Positions 42,427-52,098 of a DNA stretch of 64,000 bases are shown here, one piece after another. The notes under the pieces are model-generated. The model worked only from the letters and a program-made list of their open reading frames with translations. It had not been told where the DNA came from and searched no databases. This DNA is from Hwanghaeella sp965227365. Its GTDB lineage: Bacteria > Pseudomonadota > Alphaproteobacteria > UBA8366 > Aestuariispiraceae. A program made the position numbers and the translations under genes. Each line of letters begins with the position of its first letter. Within the stretch, counting starts at the first letter, position 1. Location of the stretch: contig NZ_OZ245754.1 of NCBI RefSeq assembly GCF_965227365.1, positions 868,001-932,000 of the forward strand, given 5' to 3'.

Positions 42427-43755
42427 GTGAACACCGGGGTTCAGGCAAGCGACTGGCATCGCCGGATTTGGCGGCTGGCTATGCCGATGATCATTTCAAA
42501 CATCTCCGTGCCCCTGCTGGGCGCGGTGGATACGGCTGTGATGGGGCATCTTCCCGATCCCGCTTATCTGGGGGCGGTCGCCGTCGGCGCCTTGATCTTT
42601 TCCTATGTCTATTGGGGGTTCGGTTTCCTCCGCATGAGCACCACGGGCATGACCGCTCAGGCTTTTGGCACGCGCGACGAAACCGGTGTCCAGGTCGTGC
42701 TGTTCCGTGCCGGTGCGATTGCCATGGGCCTGGCCGCTGGGATCATTCTTCTACAACTGCCGATCGCTTGGCTGTCCTTTGTTCTGCTGCCCGCGAGCGA
42801 TCAGGTCGAAGGACTGGCCCATCGATATTTCGAGATACGCGTCTGGGGGGCGCCGGCGGCGCTGGGGACATTTGTAATCCTGGGGTGGTTCCTGGGCCAG
42901 GAAGACGCCAAGACCCCGCTCGTCATCCAGGTCGTGACGAATGCGATCAACATAGCGTTGGACCTGTTGTTCGTCATGGGACTAGGCTGGGGTGTCGATG
43001 GCGTGGCGGGGGCGACGCTGATCGCCGAATATGCCGGCTTCCTACTCGGTGGTTATCTGATCCTGCGGCGCCTCAGCGGAATGGAAAACCGGCTTGTTCC
43101 GGACCGCGACCTCTTTTCCTTCGGCGCGTTCAAATCCATGGCGGCAATCAATCGGGACATTTTCATCCGCACCTTCTGCCTGCTCAGCGCCTTCGCGATA
43201 TTTACCGCGCGTGGCGCCCAGATGGGGGATGTCATCCTGGCCGCCAACGCGGTGTTGCTCAATTTTCTGACCTTCAGTTCCCACGCGCTGGATGCTTTCG
43301 CCCATGCGGCGGAAGCGCTTGTGGGGGGTGCCAAAGGAAGACGTGACAAAGAGGGCTTCCATGCGGCCTCGATGATCGCTTTGAAATGGGGCTTCGGCAT
43401 CGCCGCCGGCGCCACCCTCGTCTTTTTTGTCGCCGGACCGTTCATCATCGACGGTTTGACCGGTATAGCGGAGGTGCGGTCGGCGGCCTACAGCTTCATG
43501 TTCTGGGCGGCGATCATGCCGATCGTCTCGGTCTGGTGTTTCACCCTGGATGGCATTTTCATCGGGGCGACGCGGTCGGCCGATCTGCGAAACGGCATGA
43601 TCATCACGCTGGCCGGATATCTCGCCTCCCTCGCGCTGTTGGAGCCGGCCTTCGGCAATCACGGGCTCTGGGCTTCCATCGTCGTTCTGATGATCCTGCG
43701 GGGGATCACCCTGGGCCTGCGTTATCCGGCCCTGCTGCGTAGCATCGACGGTTGA
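42427..43755 (+). CDS. MATE family efflux transporter (DinF/NorM type)
   Basis: 442 residues with a GTG start and about 12 helices. The first, LAMPMIISNISVPLLGAVDTAVMGHLPD, is the DinF-branch MatE signature, and the second MatE repeat begins near residue 235. It exports organic cations by Na+ or H+ antiport. Convergent with the RNA methyltransferase gene (10-bp gap). Confidence 0.9.
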   Translation: MNTGVQASDWHRRIWRLAMPMIISNISVPLLGAVDTAVMGHLPDPAYLGAVAVGALIFSYVYWGFGFLRMSTTGMTAQAFGTRDETGVQVVLFRAGAIAMGLAAGIILLQLPIAWLSFVLLPASDQVEGLAHRYFEIRVWGAPAALGTFVILGWFLGQEDAKTPLVIQVVTNAINIALDLLFVMGLGWGVDGVAGATLIAEYAGFLLGGYLILRRLSGMENRLVPDRDLFSFGAFKSMAAINRDIFIRTFCLLSAFAIFTARGAQMGDVILAANAVLLNFLTFSSHALDAFAHAAEALVGGAKGRRDKEGFHAASMIALKWGFGIAAGATLVFFVAGPFIIDGLTGIAEVRSAAYSFMFWAAIMPIVSVWCFTLDGIFIGATRSADLRNGMIITLAGYLASLALLEPAFGNHGLWASIVVLMILRGITLGLRYPALLRSIDG

Positions 43756-43765
43756 GCGGTTTCGG

Positions 43766-45028
43766 TCAGGGTTCGCGACGCAGAACCGCGACGGCTTCCA
43801 GATGCGCCGACCAGGTGAATTGATCGATCGGTGTCGCGCTTTCAATTCGGTAGCCGCCATCCACCAAAATCCTCAAGTCGCGCGCAAGCGTTGCCGGATT
43901 GCAGGATACGGCGATGACGGTCGGGACAGCGGACGCGGCGATTTCGGCTGCCTGGTCTGCCGCACCGGCGCGCGGCGGATCGAAGACGACCGCGTCATAA
44001 ACAGCAAGGTCCGCCGCCGCGATGGGATTGCGCGCCAGATCCCGCGCCTCGATCGTGACATTGCCGCCGCCCATGCGCTGCACGGCGGCCAGAAGCGACC
44101 GGTCGATCTCGACGGCATGGACACTGTGACCCGCCGCGGCCAACGGCAGGGAGATCGTGCCGCATCCGCAGAACAGGTCGGCGACCCGGCGGGCCTGCTT
44201 CGCGGCCTGCAATACATGGTCGACGATGGCTGCTTCGCCTTCGGCGCTGGCCTGCAAAAAGGCGGCGGCCGGCGGGGCCAGCGTCGCCCCCTTGATCTTG
44301 ATCACGAAGGGTCGACGTTCCACGACCGGATCGGCGCCGGATCGATCCTGCCAGACCAACCGGGCGAGATCGGTTTCCTCGGCCCAATCGGTCAAGAAAT
44401 AGCGCTCGTCCAACGTCAGGTCCTTGGGTTTTTCGGGCATCAGGACGGCTTCGACGCCGGACGTTCCTTCGGTCAATTGTATGTCGCCGGCCTTGCCCAT
44501 CGACGGCAGTTGCTGCAGCAGGGCCGCCATCTTGGGAAGAAGGGCGGTTAAGGCCGGGCGCAGGATCAGACAGCCTTCGATACCTGTGATCCTATTGGTG
44601 CCGCGGGTGTTGAACCCGACGATCCAGCCCTTGACCGTCTTGATGCAGGAAAGCCGCGCGCGTCGGCGGCTGCCGGGTGGCGCCGATACGGTTTCCGCCA
44701 CGTCGATTTCCGAGAACCCCCGTTTGGCGAGAGCGTCCGCGAGCAGTTCCCGTTTGAAATCGGCGATCGCGGGCAAGGAGACGTGTTGCAGGCTGCATCC
44801 ACCGCAGTTCCCGAAATGGGGGCAGGGCGGGTCAGTCCGATCGGATCCGGATGAGAGCCGTTCCGCCTTTGTCGCCAGGCGTCCGTCCCCGCGCGGGACG
44901 GTCTTGATAACCCGGTACCGGTCCCCGGGAACCGAGAATGGGATGTAGAGGGGGCCGTCCGGATCGTCGGCGATACCGTCGCCGCGGGCGCCGAGTTTGG
45001 TGACTTCAACCGGTTTTGACTGGTCCAT
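43766..45028 (-). CDS. Class I 23S rRNA (uracil-5-)-methyltransferase, RlmD/RumA type
   Basis: 420 residues from the ATG at 45028. A TRAM-like N-terminus (KPVEVTKLGARGDGIA), the Fe-S cysteines PCPHFGNCGGCSLQH, SAM motif ADLFCGCGTISLPLA, and the catalytic pair DPPRAGA and VSCNPATLARDL (nucleophile Cys). It converts a uridine of 23S rRNA or tRNA to m5U; whether it is RlmD or TrmA-like needs alignment. Confidence 0.88.
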   Translation of the reverse strand: MDQSKPVEVTKLGARGDGIADDPDGPLYIPFSVPGDRYRVIKTVPRGDGRLATKAERLSSGSDRTDPPCPHFGNCGGCSLQHVSLPAIADFKRELLADALAKRGFSEIDVAETVSAPPGSRRRARLSCIKTVKGWIVGFNTRGTNRITGIEGCLILRPALTALLPKMAALLQQLPSMGKAGDIQLTEGTSGVEAVLMPEKPKDLTLDERYFLTDWAEETDLARLVWQDRSGADPVVERRPFVIKIKGATLAPPAAAFLQASAEGEAAIVDHVLQAAKQARRVADLFCGCGTISLPLAAAGHSVHAVEIDRSLLAAVQRMGGGNVTIEARDLARNPIAAADLAVYDAVVFDPPRAGAADQAAEIAASAVPTVIAVSCNPATLARDLRILVDGGYRIESATPIDQFTWSAHLEAVAVLRREP

Positions 45029-45113
45029 ATGCCTATCCGTCAAAGAAGCATTTAAATATTGAGCGAACTAATGTAAGTTTTCGCGGGGAATTTCTTATTC
45101 GTACTGGGGAGTT

Positions 45114-45132
45114 GGCCATCTTTTACATGGCC
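45114..45132. promoter_or_regulatory. Inverted repeat upstream of motA-like gene
   Basis: Perfect GGCCAT-CTTTTAC-ATGGCC, 50 bases before the ATG at 45182, within an AT-richer gap of 153 bp. It could be an operator or a 5'-leader hairpin. Confidence 0.4.
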
Positions 45133-45181
45133 TGACTTAAAGGATTGCCGCCTTTATTTGTGATTGGACGGCCTGGAACCG

Positions 45182-45979
45182 ATGTCGATCAATACTTTCA
45201 TTGCTTTCATCCTGTGCATCAGCCTGTTCATCGGGTCGATCGTCTTCAGCACGGACAACTATTGGATTTTTGCCAGCGGTTCCAGCTTTGTGATGGTGAT
45301 CGGTGGAACCCTGGCCGCGACATTCCTGGGACAGGAGGCGCGTTATGTCCTGTTGGCACTGCGCGGCATCATGTCGACATTCAGCGTTCAACGGATCGGC
45401 CGCAGTATTCTGAACCAGGAAGTGGGCCGAATTATCCGCTGGGGTTATCTGTCCCAGCAGAAGGGCGTTACGGTTCTCGAACAGGAATCCCAGAAGGTGA
45501 AGGCGGACCCGTTTCTGAGCTTCGGACTGGAACTCGTGCTGTCCGGATACAAGGCCGACGAGATCCGTGCCAACCTTGAATCCGTCGCCAATTCGACCTT
45601 CGAGCGGAACATGGTGCCGGCCAATATCTGCAAGAACATGGCCAGCACGGCCCCGGCCTTCGGCATGATCGGCACGCTGGTCGGCCTCATCATCATGCTG
45701 GACAATATGAAGGGCGATCCGTCGGATTTAGGGACCGGTCTGGCCGTGGCGCTGAACACCACGCTCTACGGCGTCATCATGGCCAGGATGATCTGTCTGC
45801 CCGCCGCCAACAAAATGACCCAGCGGCATGAGATCAATCGGTTTCGGCATGAGTTGTTGCTGGAAGGTCTGGCCCTTCTCGCGGATCGCAAGAACCCGCG
45901 CTTCATCCAGGACAGAATGAACAGTTTCCTGGATCCGGCCATCCGTTTCGACATCGATAAACAGTTGCGCGAACGGTAG
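45182..45979 (+). CDS. MotA/PomA-like stator or ExbB-type proton channel subunit
   Basis: 265 residues from the ATG at 45182. Two N-terminal helices (about 5-23 and 30-50), a cytoplasmic middle, then two more (MASTAPAFGMIGTLVGLIIML and LGTGLAVALNTTLYGVIMARM). The latter match PomA-type stators that use Na+ or H+ flow. No flagellar genes are nearby. Its partner is the MotB-like gene 11 bases downstream. Confidence 0.88.
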   Translation: MSINTFIAFILCISLFIGSIVFSTDNYWIFASGSSFVMVIGGTLAATFLGQEARYVLLALRGIMSTFSVQRIGRSILNQEVGRIIRWGYLSQQKGVTVLEQESQKVKADPFLSFGLELVLSGYKADEIRANLESVANSTFERNMVPANICKNMASTAPAFGMIGTLVGLIIMLDNMKGDPSDLGTGLAVALNTTLYGVIMARMICLPAANKMTQRHEINRFRHELLLEGLALLADRKNPRFIQDRMNSFLDPAIRFDIDKQLRER

Positions 45980-45990
45980 GGGGAAACACA

Positions 45991-46674
45991 GTGCCTCATC
46001 GCCGCCGCAGATCGGACGCCGTGCAGGAAAACGAGGACGACTGGCTCGTTACCTATGCGGATGCGATCACGCTGCTGATGGCCTTCTTCGTGATGCTTAT
46101 CTCGTTTTCCAAGATCGACCTGGTCAGGTTCGAGGAAGTGCAGGCAGGCATCAAAGGCGAGGTCGGCAAGAAGGAACAGGCGGAGGTCAAGGAAGTCCTG
46201 CCGATCTTCAATATGCACAGCAAGGTTCAGGCGATCGTCGATACGACGGCGGAATTGCCGCCGGGCGATGTGCAGGTCGGCTTTGACGACGAGGGGATCG
46301 TCATCGATTTCGTCGTGGCGTCCTTTTTCAAGCCGCGATCGTTGGAAATGACGGATCCTGCGAAACTGATCCTGCGTCAGATCCGCTACGAATTACAGGA
46401 ACCGCCCTACGACGCATATTTCGTCGATGTCGAAGGGCATACGGACGATGTCCCCATCAGCACGCCGGAATTTCCGTCGAATTGGGAACTGTCGTCCCTG
46501 CAGGCGGCCAGTGTCGTCCGCCACTTGATTGAAGAGGGAATGGATCCGTCCCGAATGCAGGCGGCCGGTTATGCGGATACGCGGCCCAAGCTGCGCGCAA
46601 CGGACATTGCCGGTGAGCCGATACCCGAGAACCGGCGTCAGAATCGCCGCATCGCGATACGACTGCATCCGTGA
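45991..46674 (+). CDS. MotB/OmpA-domain stator protein
   Basis: 227 residues with a GTG start after AGGGGGAAACACA. A short basic N-terminus precedes the plug-like helix DDWLVTYADAITLLMAFFVMLISF with the ion-carrying Asp (D24). An OmpA-type peptidoglycan-binding domain occupies about 110-225 (VDVEGHTDDVPI, NWELSSLQAASVVRHL, NRRQNRRIAIRL). It anchors the channel to the wall. Confidence 0.9.
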   Translation: MPHRRRRSDAVQENEDDWLVTYADAITLLMAFFVMLISFSKIDLVRFEEVQAGIKGEVGKKEQAEVKEVLPIFNMHSKVQAIVDTTAELPPGDVQVGFDDEGIVIDFVVASFFKPRSLEMTDPAKLILRQIRYELQEPPYDAYFVDVEGHTDDVPISTPEFPSNWELSSLQAASVVRHLIEEGMDPSRMQAAGYADTRPKLRATDIAGEPIPENRRQNRRIAIRLHP

Positions 46675-46863
46675 GCAGATGATGAGAAGAAGGGAAAATA
46701 ACAGTGATTTTCGCAGCAAACAGGCGGTGTTTGAAACTGTCTGTGACAGCGGTCACAGGTTTTTCCTTGAAAACCAACTATCCGTAACTGAAGGTGTTTC
46801 GAGCATGTGGGCTATGCTCAATCCGGGGGGGGAAATGACAACGAATTCGGTTGATTTGTCGGC

Positions 46864-47688
46864 ATGGCCTTCAAAGTAAAATTCTGGGGCGTTCGCGGGT
46901 CGATCGCCTGTCCGTCGCCGCGCCATATCGGCTTCGGCGGGAATACGAGCTGCATCGAGGTCTCGACCGGCGGCGAGCGGATCATTTTCGATGCCGGTAC
47001 CGGCATTCGAAATCTCGGCTCCTGGCTGCTGCGCAAGGACGTGCACCGCGCCAATATCATGCTGTCCCACACGCATTGGGACCATATCAACGGCTTCCCC
47101 TTCTTCACCCCGGCCTTTGTTCCGGGCAAGAGCTTCAACATCATGGCCGGCCACATCCAGGAAGAAGGCGGCGTGCGCAAGGTGCTCGGCGGGCAGATGG
47201 CCCAGCCCTTCTTCCCCGTGCCGCTCGAAGCGATGCAGTCGAACCTGTCGTTCGAGGATTTCTCCGCCGGCGACTCGTTCAGTCTCACGCCGGGCGTCGT
47301 CGTGCGAACCAAGCCGTTGAACCATCCGAACGGGGCAACCGGCTATCGGGTCGAGTTCAAGGGCAAGGCCATGTGCTATGTCACGGACCTTGAGCATATA
47401 CCGGGCCGGCCCGACGAAACCGTGTTGGAGTTGATCGAAGGCGCCGATCTGGTGATTTACGATTGCACCTATACGGAAGAGGAATTCCCGAGCAAGGTTG
47501 GCTGGGGTCACTCGACCTGGGAAGAAGGCGTGAAGCTGTGCCAAATGGCGAACGCCAAGATGCTCGCGATTTTCCATCACGATCCGACCCATGAAGACAA
47601 GTTCATGGAGGAATTGGAGATGAAGGCGCGGGAAAGATGGTCGGGCGCGGTCGTTGCGCGCGAAAACATGCGCATCAACCTGCTTTAA
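46864..47688 (+). CDS. Metallo-beta-lactamase-fold hydrolase (phosphodiesterase type)
   Basis: 274 residues beginning MAFKVKFWGVRGSIACPSP. Metal-binding motif LSHTHWDHINGFPFF (HxHxDH), a further Asp in VTDLEH and His in IFHHDPTHED. Resembles the cAMP-phosphodiesterase/RNase Z-like group. A 189-bp gap separates it from motB and 184 bp from the next gene. Its pairing with an HD-GYP protein suggests cyclic-nucleotide turnover, which is inference. Confidence 0.85.
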   Translation: MAFKVKFWGVRGSIACPSPRHIGFGGNTSCIEVSTGGERIIFDAGTGIRNLGSWLLRKDVHRANIMLSHTHWDHINGFPFFTPAFVPGKSFNIMAGHIQEEGGVRKVLGGQMAQPFFPVPLEAMQSNLSFEDFSAGDSFSLTPGVVVRTKPLNHPNGATGYRVEFKGKAMCYVTDLEHIPGRPDETVLELIEGADLVIYDCTYTEEEFPSKVGWGHSTWEEGVKLCQMANAKMLAIFHHDPTHEDKFMEELEMKARERWSGAVVARENMRINLL

Positions 47689-47872
47689 GCATAATAAGCA
47701 CCTATTTCGCGCCATTTCCGCAACAATCCCGTACGGATCGGTCTTACGTTGCACGTGCGAACTGTTTATCCTTGTTCCTTGTCGGCAGGGCCTCTTGTGG
47801 TCTGTCTGGCCTGACTAGGGCGTCGGCTGATGGTCGGCGCGGGGGATCGTTCGGGTTGAAGGTTCGTTTTAT

Positions 47873-49705
47873 TTGACTGGCGACGTGCAGGATGTGACGA
47901 CCACGCCGGATGCGATGTTGTCTCCGGAGCGGGATCCCTATGGCCTGCAAGCGAAAGCGGAACGGCGGTCTTCCGGCGTCTTCGGCGGGCGCCGGGAAGG
48001 TGACCGTGTCATTCGGCGGCTGATCGAACTGGGTATTGCCCTGTCGGCCGAACGGAATACCGACCGGCTGCTGGAAATGATCCTGCTTGAAGCGAAGCAG
48101 ATCTATAATGCGGACGGCGGAACGCTCTACCTTACGACCGATGATGAAACCGGTCTCGCCTTCAAGATCATGCGCAACGACACGCTTCAAGTCGCGCTCG
48201 GGGGGACCACCGGCAAGGAGATCCCGTTCCCGCCGGTTCCTTTGTTCCGCGACGATGGAACCAGGAACACCAACAACGTCGCCACGAATGTCTGGCATCA
48301 GCGGCAAGCTGTGAACATCCTGGATGCCTATGAGGCCAAGGATTACGACTTCAGCGGCACGAAGAAGTTCGACGAAAGCACGGGATACCGCTCGCAATCC
48401 TTCCTAACCGTGCCGATGATCAACACCAATGAGGAAGTCATCGGCGTCCTGCAGTTGATCAACGCCCGGGATGCGACGGGCAAAACGGTTTCCTTCGACC
48501 GCAAGCTTCAGCCGTTGATCGAGGCACTGACCAGCCAAGCGGCGGTGGCGCTCGAAAATTCCATGCTGATCAACGAGCAGCGGCGGCTCTGGGATTCATT
48601 GATCGAAATGCTGGCGTCTTCGATCGACGACAAATCCCCCTATACGGGCGGCCATTGCCAGCGCGTGCCCGTGATCACGAAAATGCTGGTTGATGCCGCC
48701 TGCAAGAGCACGGAAGGCATATTCGCGGATTTCTCGCTGACCCAGGACGAATGGTACGAGTTGCATGTCGCGGCATGGCTGCATGATTGCGGCAAGGTGA
48801 CGACACCGGAATATGTGGTCGACAAGGCCTCCAAGCTTGAGACGATCTACAATCGCATCGGCGAAATCCGTACGCGTTTCGAAGTGCTGCGCCGGGATGC
48901 CGAAATCGACTGCCTGAAGGCGCAGCTTGCCGGTAAGGACAAGGCCGAGGCGGAGGCGGAATTCGATGCGACATGCAAGCGGTTGGCCGAGGAGTTCAAA
49001 TTCGTCGCCGACGCGAATGTAGGCGGGGAATTCATGGATGACGACGCGCTGCTCCGGTTGAATGAAATCGCGGCGCAAACCTGGACCCGGCACTTCGACA
49101 AAACTTTGGGATTGAGCCCGGCCGAAGAGAGCATGCAGAAGCACAAGATGCCCTCTACGCCGGGTGTGGAGCCTCTGCTGGGCGATCTGCCGGAACACCA
49201 GGTCGGGAAATACAATCGCGGTGAGCTTTATAACCTATCGATCCGGCGCGGCACGCTGACGGCGGAGGAACGGGAAACGATCAACGATCACATCGTCGTC
49301 ACGATCAAGATGCTGGAGCAACTGCCGTTTCCGAAGAACATGCGTCGTATACCCGAATATGCCGGCGGACATCACGAGAAGATGGACGGCACCGGATATC
49401 CGCGCGGGCTGGTGAAAGCGGAAATGTCGGTGCCGGCGAGGGTCATGGCGATCGCCGACATCTTCGAGGCCCTGACCGCCGGCGACCGACCCTACAAGAA
49501 GGCGAAGACGATCAGTGAGTCGCTTCGTATCATGAGTTTCATGGTCAAGGATCAGCATATCGATGCGGATCTGTTCGACCTGTTCCTGCGGTCGGGCGTG
49601 TGGAAGAGATACGCGGACCAGTTCCTGGAGCCGTATCAGATCGATGAGGTGAACATCGACGATTTCCTGCCCGCGCCCGAATTCCTTGCCGAGGCCGTGG
49701 ACTGA
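47873..49705 (+). CDS. GAF and HD-GYP domain phosphohydrolase with a long insertion
   Basis: 610 residues with a TTG start at 47873 (GAAGG 10 bases upstream; in-frame GTG codons follow). A GAF domain spans about 48-235. An HD-GYP domain follows: TGGHCQRV (about 258-265), LHDCGK (HD at 304-305), and HHEKMDGTGYPRGL (GYP at 509-511). About 130 residues of predicted helix (about 325-455) separate the first half from LSIRRGTLTAEERETINDH, more than in standard HD-GYP proteins. It probably degrades c-di-GMP or a related nucleotide under control of the GAF ligand. Confidence 0.88.
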   Translation: MTGDVQDVTTTPDAMLSPERDPYGLQAKAERRSSGVFGGRREGDRVIRRLIELGIALSAERNTDRLLEMILLEAKQIYNADGGTLYLTTDDETGLAFKIMRNDTLQVALGGTTGKEIPFPPVPLFRDDGTRNTNNVATNVWHQRQAVNILDAYEAKDYDFSGTKKFDESTGYRSQSFLTVPMINTNEEVIGVLQLINARDATGKTVSFDRKLQPLIEALTSQAAVALENSMLINEQRRLWDSLIEMLASSIDDKSPYTGGHCQRVPVITKMLVDAACKSTEGIFADFSLTQDEWYELHVAAWLHDCGKVTTPEYVVDKASKLETIYNRIGEIRTRFEVLRRDAEIDCLKAQLAGKDKAEAEAEFDATCKRLAEEFKFVADANVGGEFMDDDALLRLNEIAAQTWTRHFDKTLGLSPAEESMQKHKMPSTPGVEPLLGDLPEHQVGKYNRGELYNLSIRRGTLTAEERETINDHIVVTIKMLEQLPFPKNMRRIPEYAGGHHEKMDGTGYPRGLVKAEMSVPARVMAIADIFEALTAGDRPYKKAKTISESLRIMSFMVKDQHIDADLFDLFLRSGVWKRYADQFLEPYQIDEVNIDDFLPAPEFLAEAVD

Positions 49706-49821
49706 CCTGACAGTCAACGGAGCTTTGCCGCAAAAGCCTTTGCAGTGATCCGGAACATGGGATACGGCAAACTCGCATAACCTAACAATTTGCCTTCAAG
49801 GCCCGCTATGGGAGCTGAACC

Positions 49822-50892
49822 ATGACCTATCCTGCCGCATCGTCCGAGCGTCCCGCCACCTTCACCGGCGCGAACAGGATCATCGACTTGCGCAGCGATA
49901 CGGTCACCAGACCGTCGCAAGGCATGTATGACGCGATTGCCGCCGCTTCGGTCGGTGACGATGTCTATGGCGATGATCCAACGGTGAATGCGCTGGAGGC
50001 AAAGGCCGCGGATCTGATGGGCAAGGAGGCCGCCGTGCTTTTTCCCAGCGGCACCCAGTCGAATCTCGCCGCGGTCATGGCGCATTGCGGCCGCGGTGAG
50101 GAATACATCATCGGTACCGGCTATCATATCGTCACTTACGAGGCGATGGGGACGGCGGTCCTGGGCAGCGTCGCGCCTTTTGCCATTCCGACGAACGAAG
50201 CGGGCGAGATACCGCTGGATGCAATCAAATCAGCCGTGAAAATGGCCGATCCGCATTTCCCGGTGACGCGCCTTCTATCGCTTGAGAACACCCATAACGG
50301 CAAAGCGCTGTCGATGGACTACATGGCGAAAGCGACGGCCATTGCGCGGGAGGCCGGCCTGAACACTCATCTGGATGGGGCACGGGTCATGAACGCCGCG
50401 GTCGCCCTGAGCGTGAAGCCGGCGGAGATCGCGGCCTATTTCGATACGGTCTCCGTTTGCCTGTCGAAAGGGCTGGGTTCGCCGGTCGGGACGGTGCTTG
50501 TCGGGCCGACGGACATGATGGCGAAGGCGCGCCGCATCCGAAAGATGCTGGGGGGCGCGATGCGTCAGGCTGGTGTCATTGCGGCCTGCGGGCTCTACGC
50601 GCTGGAAAACAATATCGACCGGCTTGCGGAGGACCATTTGCATGCGTCGCGGCTGGCCGATGGTCTGGGCGGGCTGGGCGTGGACGGGCTCGACGTCGTC
50701 GCCTGTAATACGAACATGGTATTCGTCGATCTGTCCGAAGCGCTTGTGGCGAAACTGCCGGCTGCCTTGATGGAGCGGGGCGTACAGATCGCAAGCCGGA
50801 CCAGCAGGGTCCGGCTGGTGACGCATCTCGACGTCAGCGGTGAGGATGTCGACCGGGTTGTCGCCGCCTTCGATGAGGCCTGTTCGGCCTGA
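49822..50892 (+). CDS. ltaE: Low-specificity L-threonine aldolase (beta-eliminating lyase family)
   Basis: 356 residues. DLRSDTVTRPSQGMYDAIAAA, GDDVYGDDPTVNALE, and the PLP-Lys in VCLSKGLGSPVGTVLVG. It cleaves threonine/allo-threonine or other beta-hydroxy amino acids to glycine and an aldehyde. About 15 bp from the convergent LysR gene. Confidence 0.92.
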   Translation: MTYPAASSERPATFTGANRIIDLRSDTVTRPSQGMYDAIAAASVGDDVYGDDPTVNALEAKAADLMGKEAAVLFPSGTQSNLAAVMAHCGRGEEYIIGTGYHIVTYEAMGTAVLGSVAPFAIPTNEAGEIPLDAIKSAVKMADPHFPVTRLLSLENTHNGKALSMDYMAKATAIAREAGLNTHLDGARVMNAAVALSVKPAEIAAYFDTVSVCLSKGLGSPVGTVLVGPTDMMAKARRIRKMLGGAMRQAGVIAACGLYALENNIDRLAEDHLHASRLADGLGGLGVDGLDVVACNTNMVFVDLSEALVAKLPAALMERGVQIASRTSRVRLVTHLDVSGEDVDRVVAAFDEACSA

Positions 50893-50906
50893 CGCGGCCC
50901 GGCGGC

Positions 50907-51911
50907 CTATTCCTCCAGAATTTCGACGGTGTCGGCCAGGCTCGGCGCAATCTCAAGGAACCGCGCGATCGCCTGCCGTTTGATGAGACGGCGGCAGTCT
51001 GTCGCCAGCCGTTCCGGAAGACGCCCCAACTCGTCCGACCGGGCAATCAACCATATGCGCCGCGACAGGGCGGGAAACGGCAGTGGCCGGATTTCGACAA
51101 GGGGCGTGAAGCGTTCCGCGTCCAGCAGGCTGAGGGGATTGGTGATCGCCCAACCGCCCGACTGCACCACCGTCGCGAAAACGGAACGTGCCGTGTCGAA
51201 GGCGAAGCGGCGCGATGTGGTGAAGCGGACACGGCGCAGGTGCTGGGCGATCAGTCGCCCGATATGGGTTTCCTCCGAAAATTGGACGAAGGGAAGGTCG
51301 GACAATTGCGGCAGCAGGTCCTCGTCGGGATCGACCGCGCCTTTGGCGCTGACCAGGAAGAAGGTCTCTCGCAGGATCGGTGTCACCCAATAAGCGCTGG
51401 GGGCTTCGGGCAGGATGGATCCGATCGCGATGTCCGAGCGTCGGTGGACAAGGTCCTGGACCATTAGGTCCGATCGGCCCGAGGAGGCGCTGACGAAACA
51501 GTTTCGAAATTGCGCCTGCAAACGCGAAACTAGTGCCGGTGTCAGGGAAATGTCGAAATCATCGACAATCGACAGGGACAGTTTCGGTAATGCTGTCAGG
51601 TTCAGTTCCGCCAGTTCGGTCTGTGCTTCCGATACAGTCTCAAGAATCTTGTGGGCGTGACGGCGTAGGACCTGACCGGCCGGGGTAAGGGTAATCGGCC
51701 GACCGCGCCGATCGAAAAGCTTCGCACCCACCGCGTTTTCCAAGGCGGTGATCTGTTGGCTGACACTGGAGGGGCTGGTGCCGATGCGCTCCGCGGCCCC
51801 GCCGATCGATCTGGTTTCCTCGACGGCAACGAAGACCTTCAGCCCGCGCAAGGTGAGTTCGGCGCCTGCCTTCGCCTCGGCGTTTTTGGTGCGGATGGAG
51901 TCGTCGGACAT
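50907..51911 (-). CDS. LysR family transcriptional regulator
   Basis: 334 residues; GGAGGG lies before the ATG. Winged HTH about 20-80 (FVAVEETRSIGGAAERIGTSPSSVSQQITALENAVGAKLFDR), then a type 2 periplasmic-binding-like effector domain. The region 51912-52098 separates it from the RraA-type gene, which reads in the same direction toward it; it may regulate the dehydratase-aldolase block. Confidence 0.9.
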   Translation of the reverse strand: MSDDSIRTKNAEAKAGAELTLRGLKVFVAVEETRSIGGAAERIGTSPSSVSQQITALENAVGAKLFDRRGRPITLTPAGQVLRRHAHKILETVSEAQTELAELNLTALPKLSLSIVDDFDISLTPALVSRLQAQFRNCFVSASSGRSDLMVQDLVHRRSDIAIGSILPEAPSAYWVTPILRETFFLVSAKGAVDPDEDLLPQLSDLPFVQFSEETHIGRLIAQHLRRVRFTTSRRFAFDTARSVFATVVQSGGWAITNPLSLLDAERFTPLVEIRPLPFPALSRRIWLIARSDELGRLPERLATDCRRLIKRQAIARFLEIAPSLADTVEILEE

Positions 51912-52098
51912 CTACCATTTCCCTCCGAGGCCCGGCCGGCGGTCAGTGTTGCCGGCCATAGCATCGAAGGTGCAGCCGCAGGAAACGGTCATGTTCGGGC
52001 TCTCGCCGTTTGGTTCGTCGATATGCCCTTATACACGCGACCTGCTATCTCACACAGGGGGACTGCCGTAAATTGTGCCCGGACAAGAGCCCTTCTGC

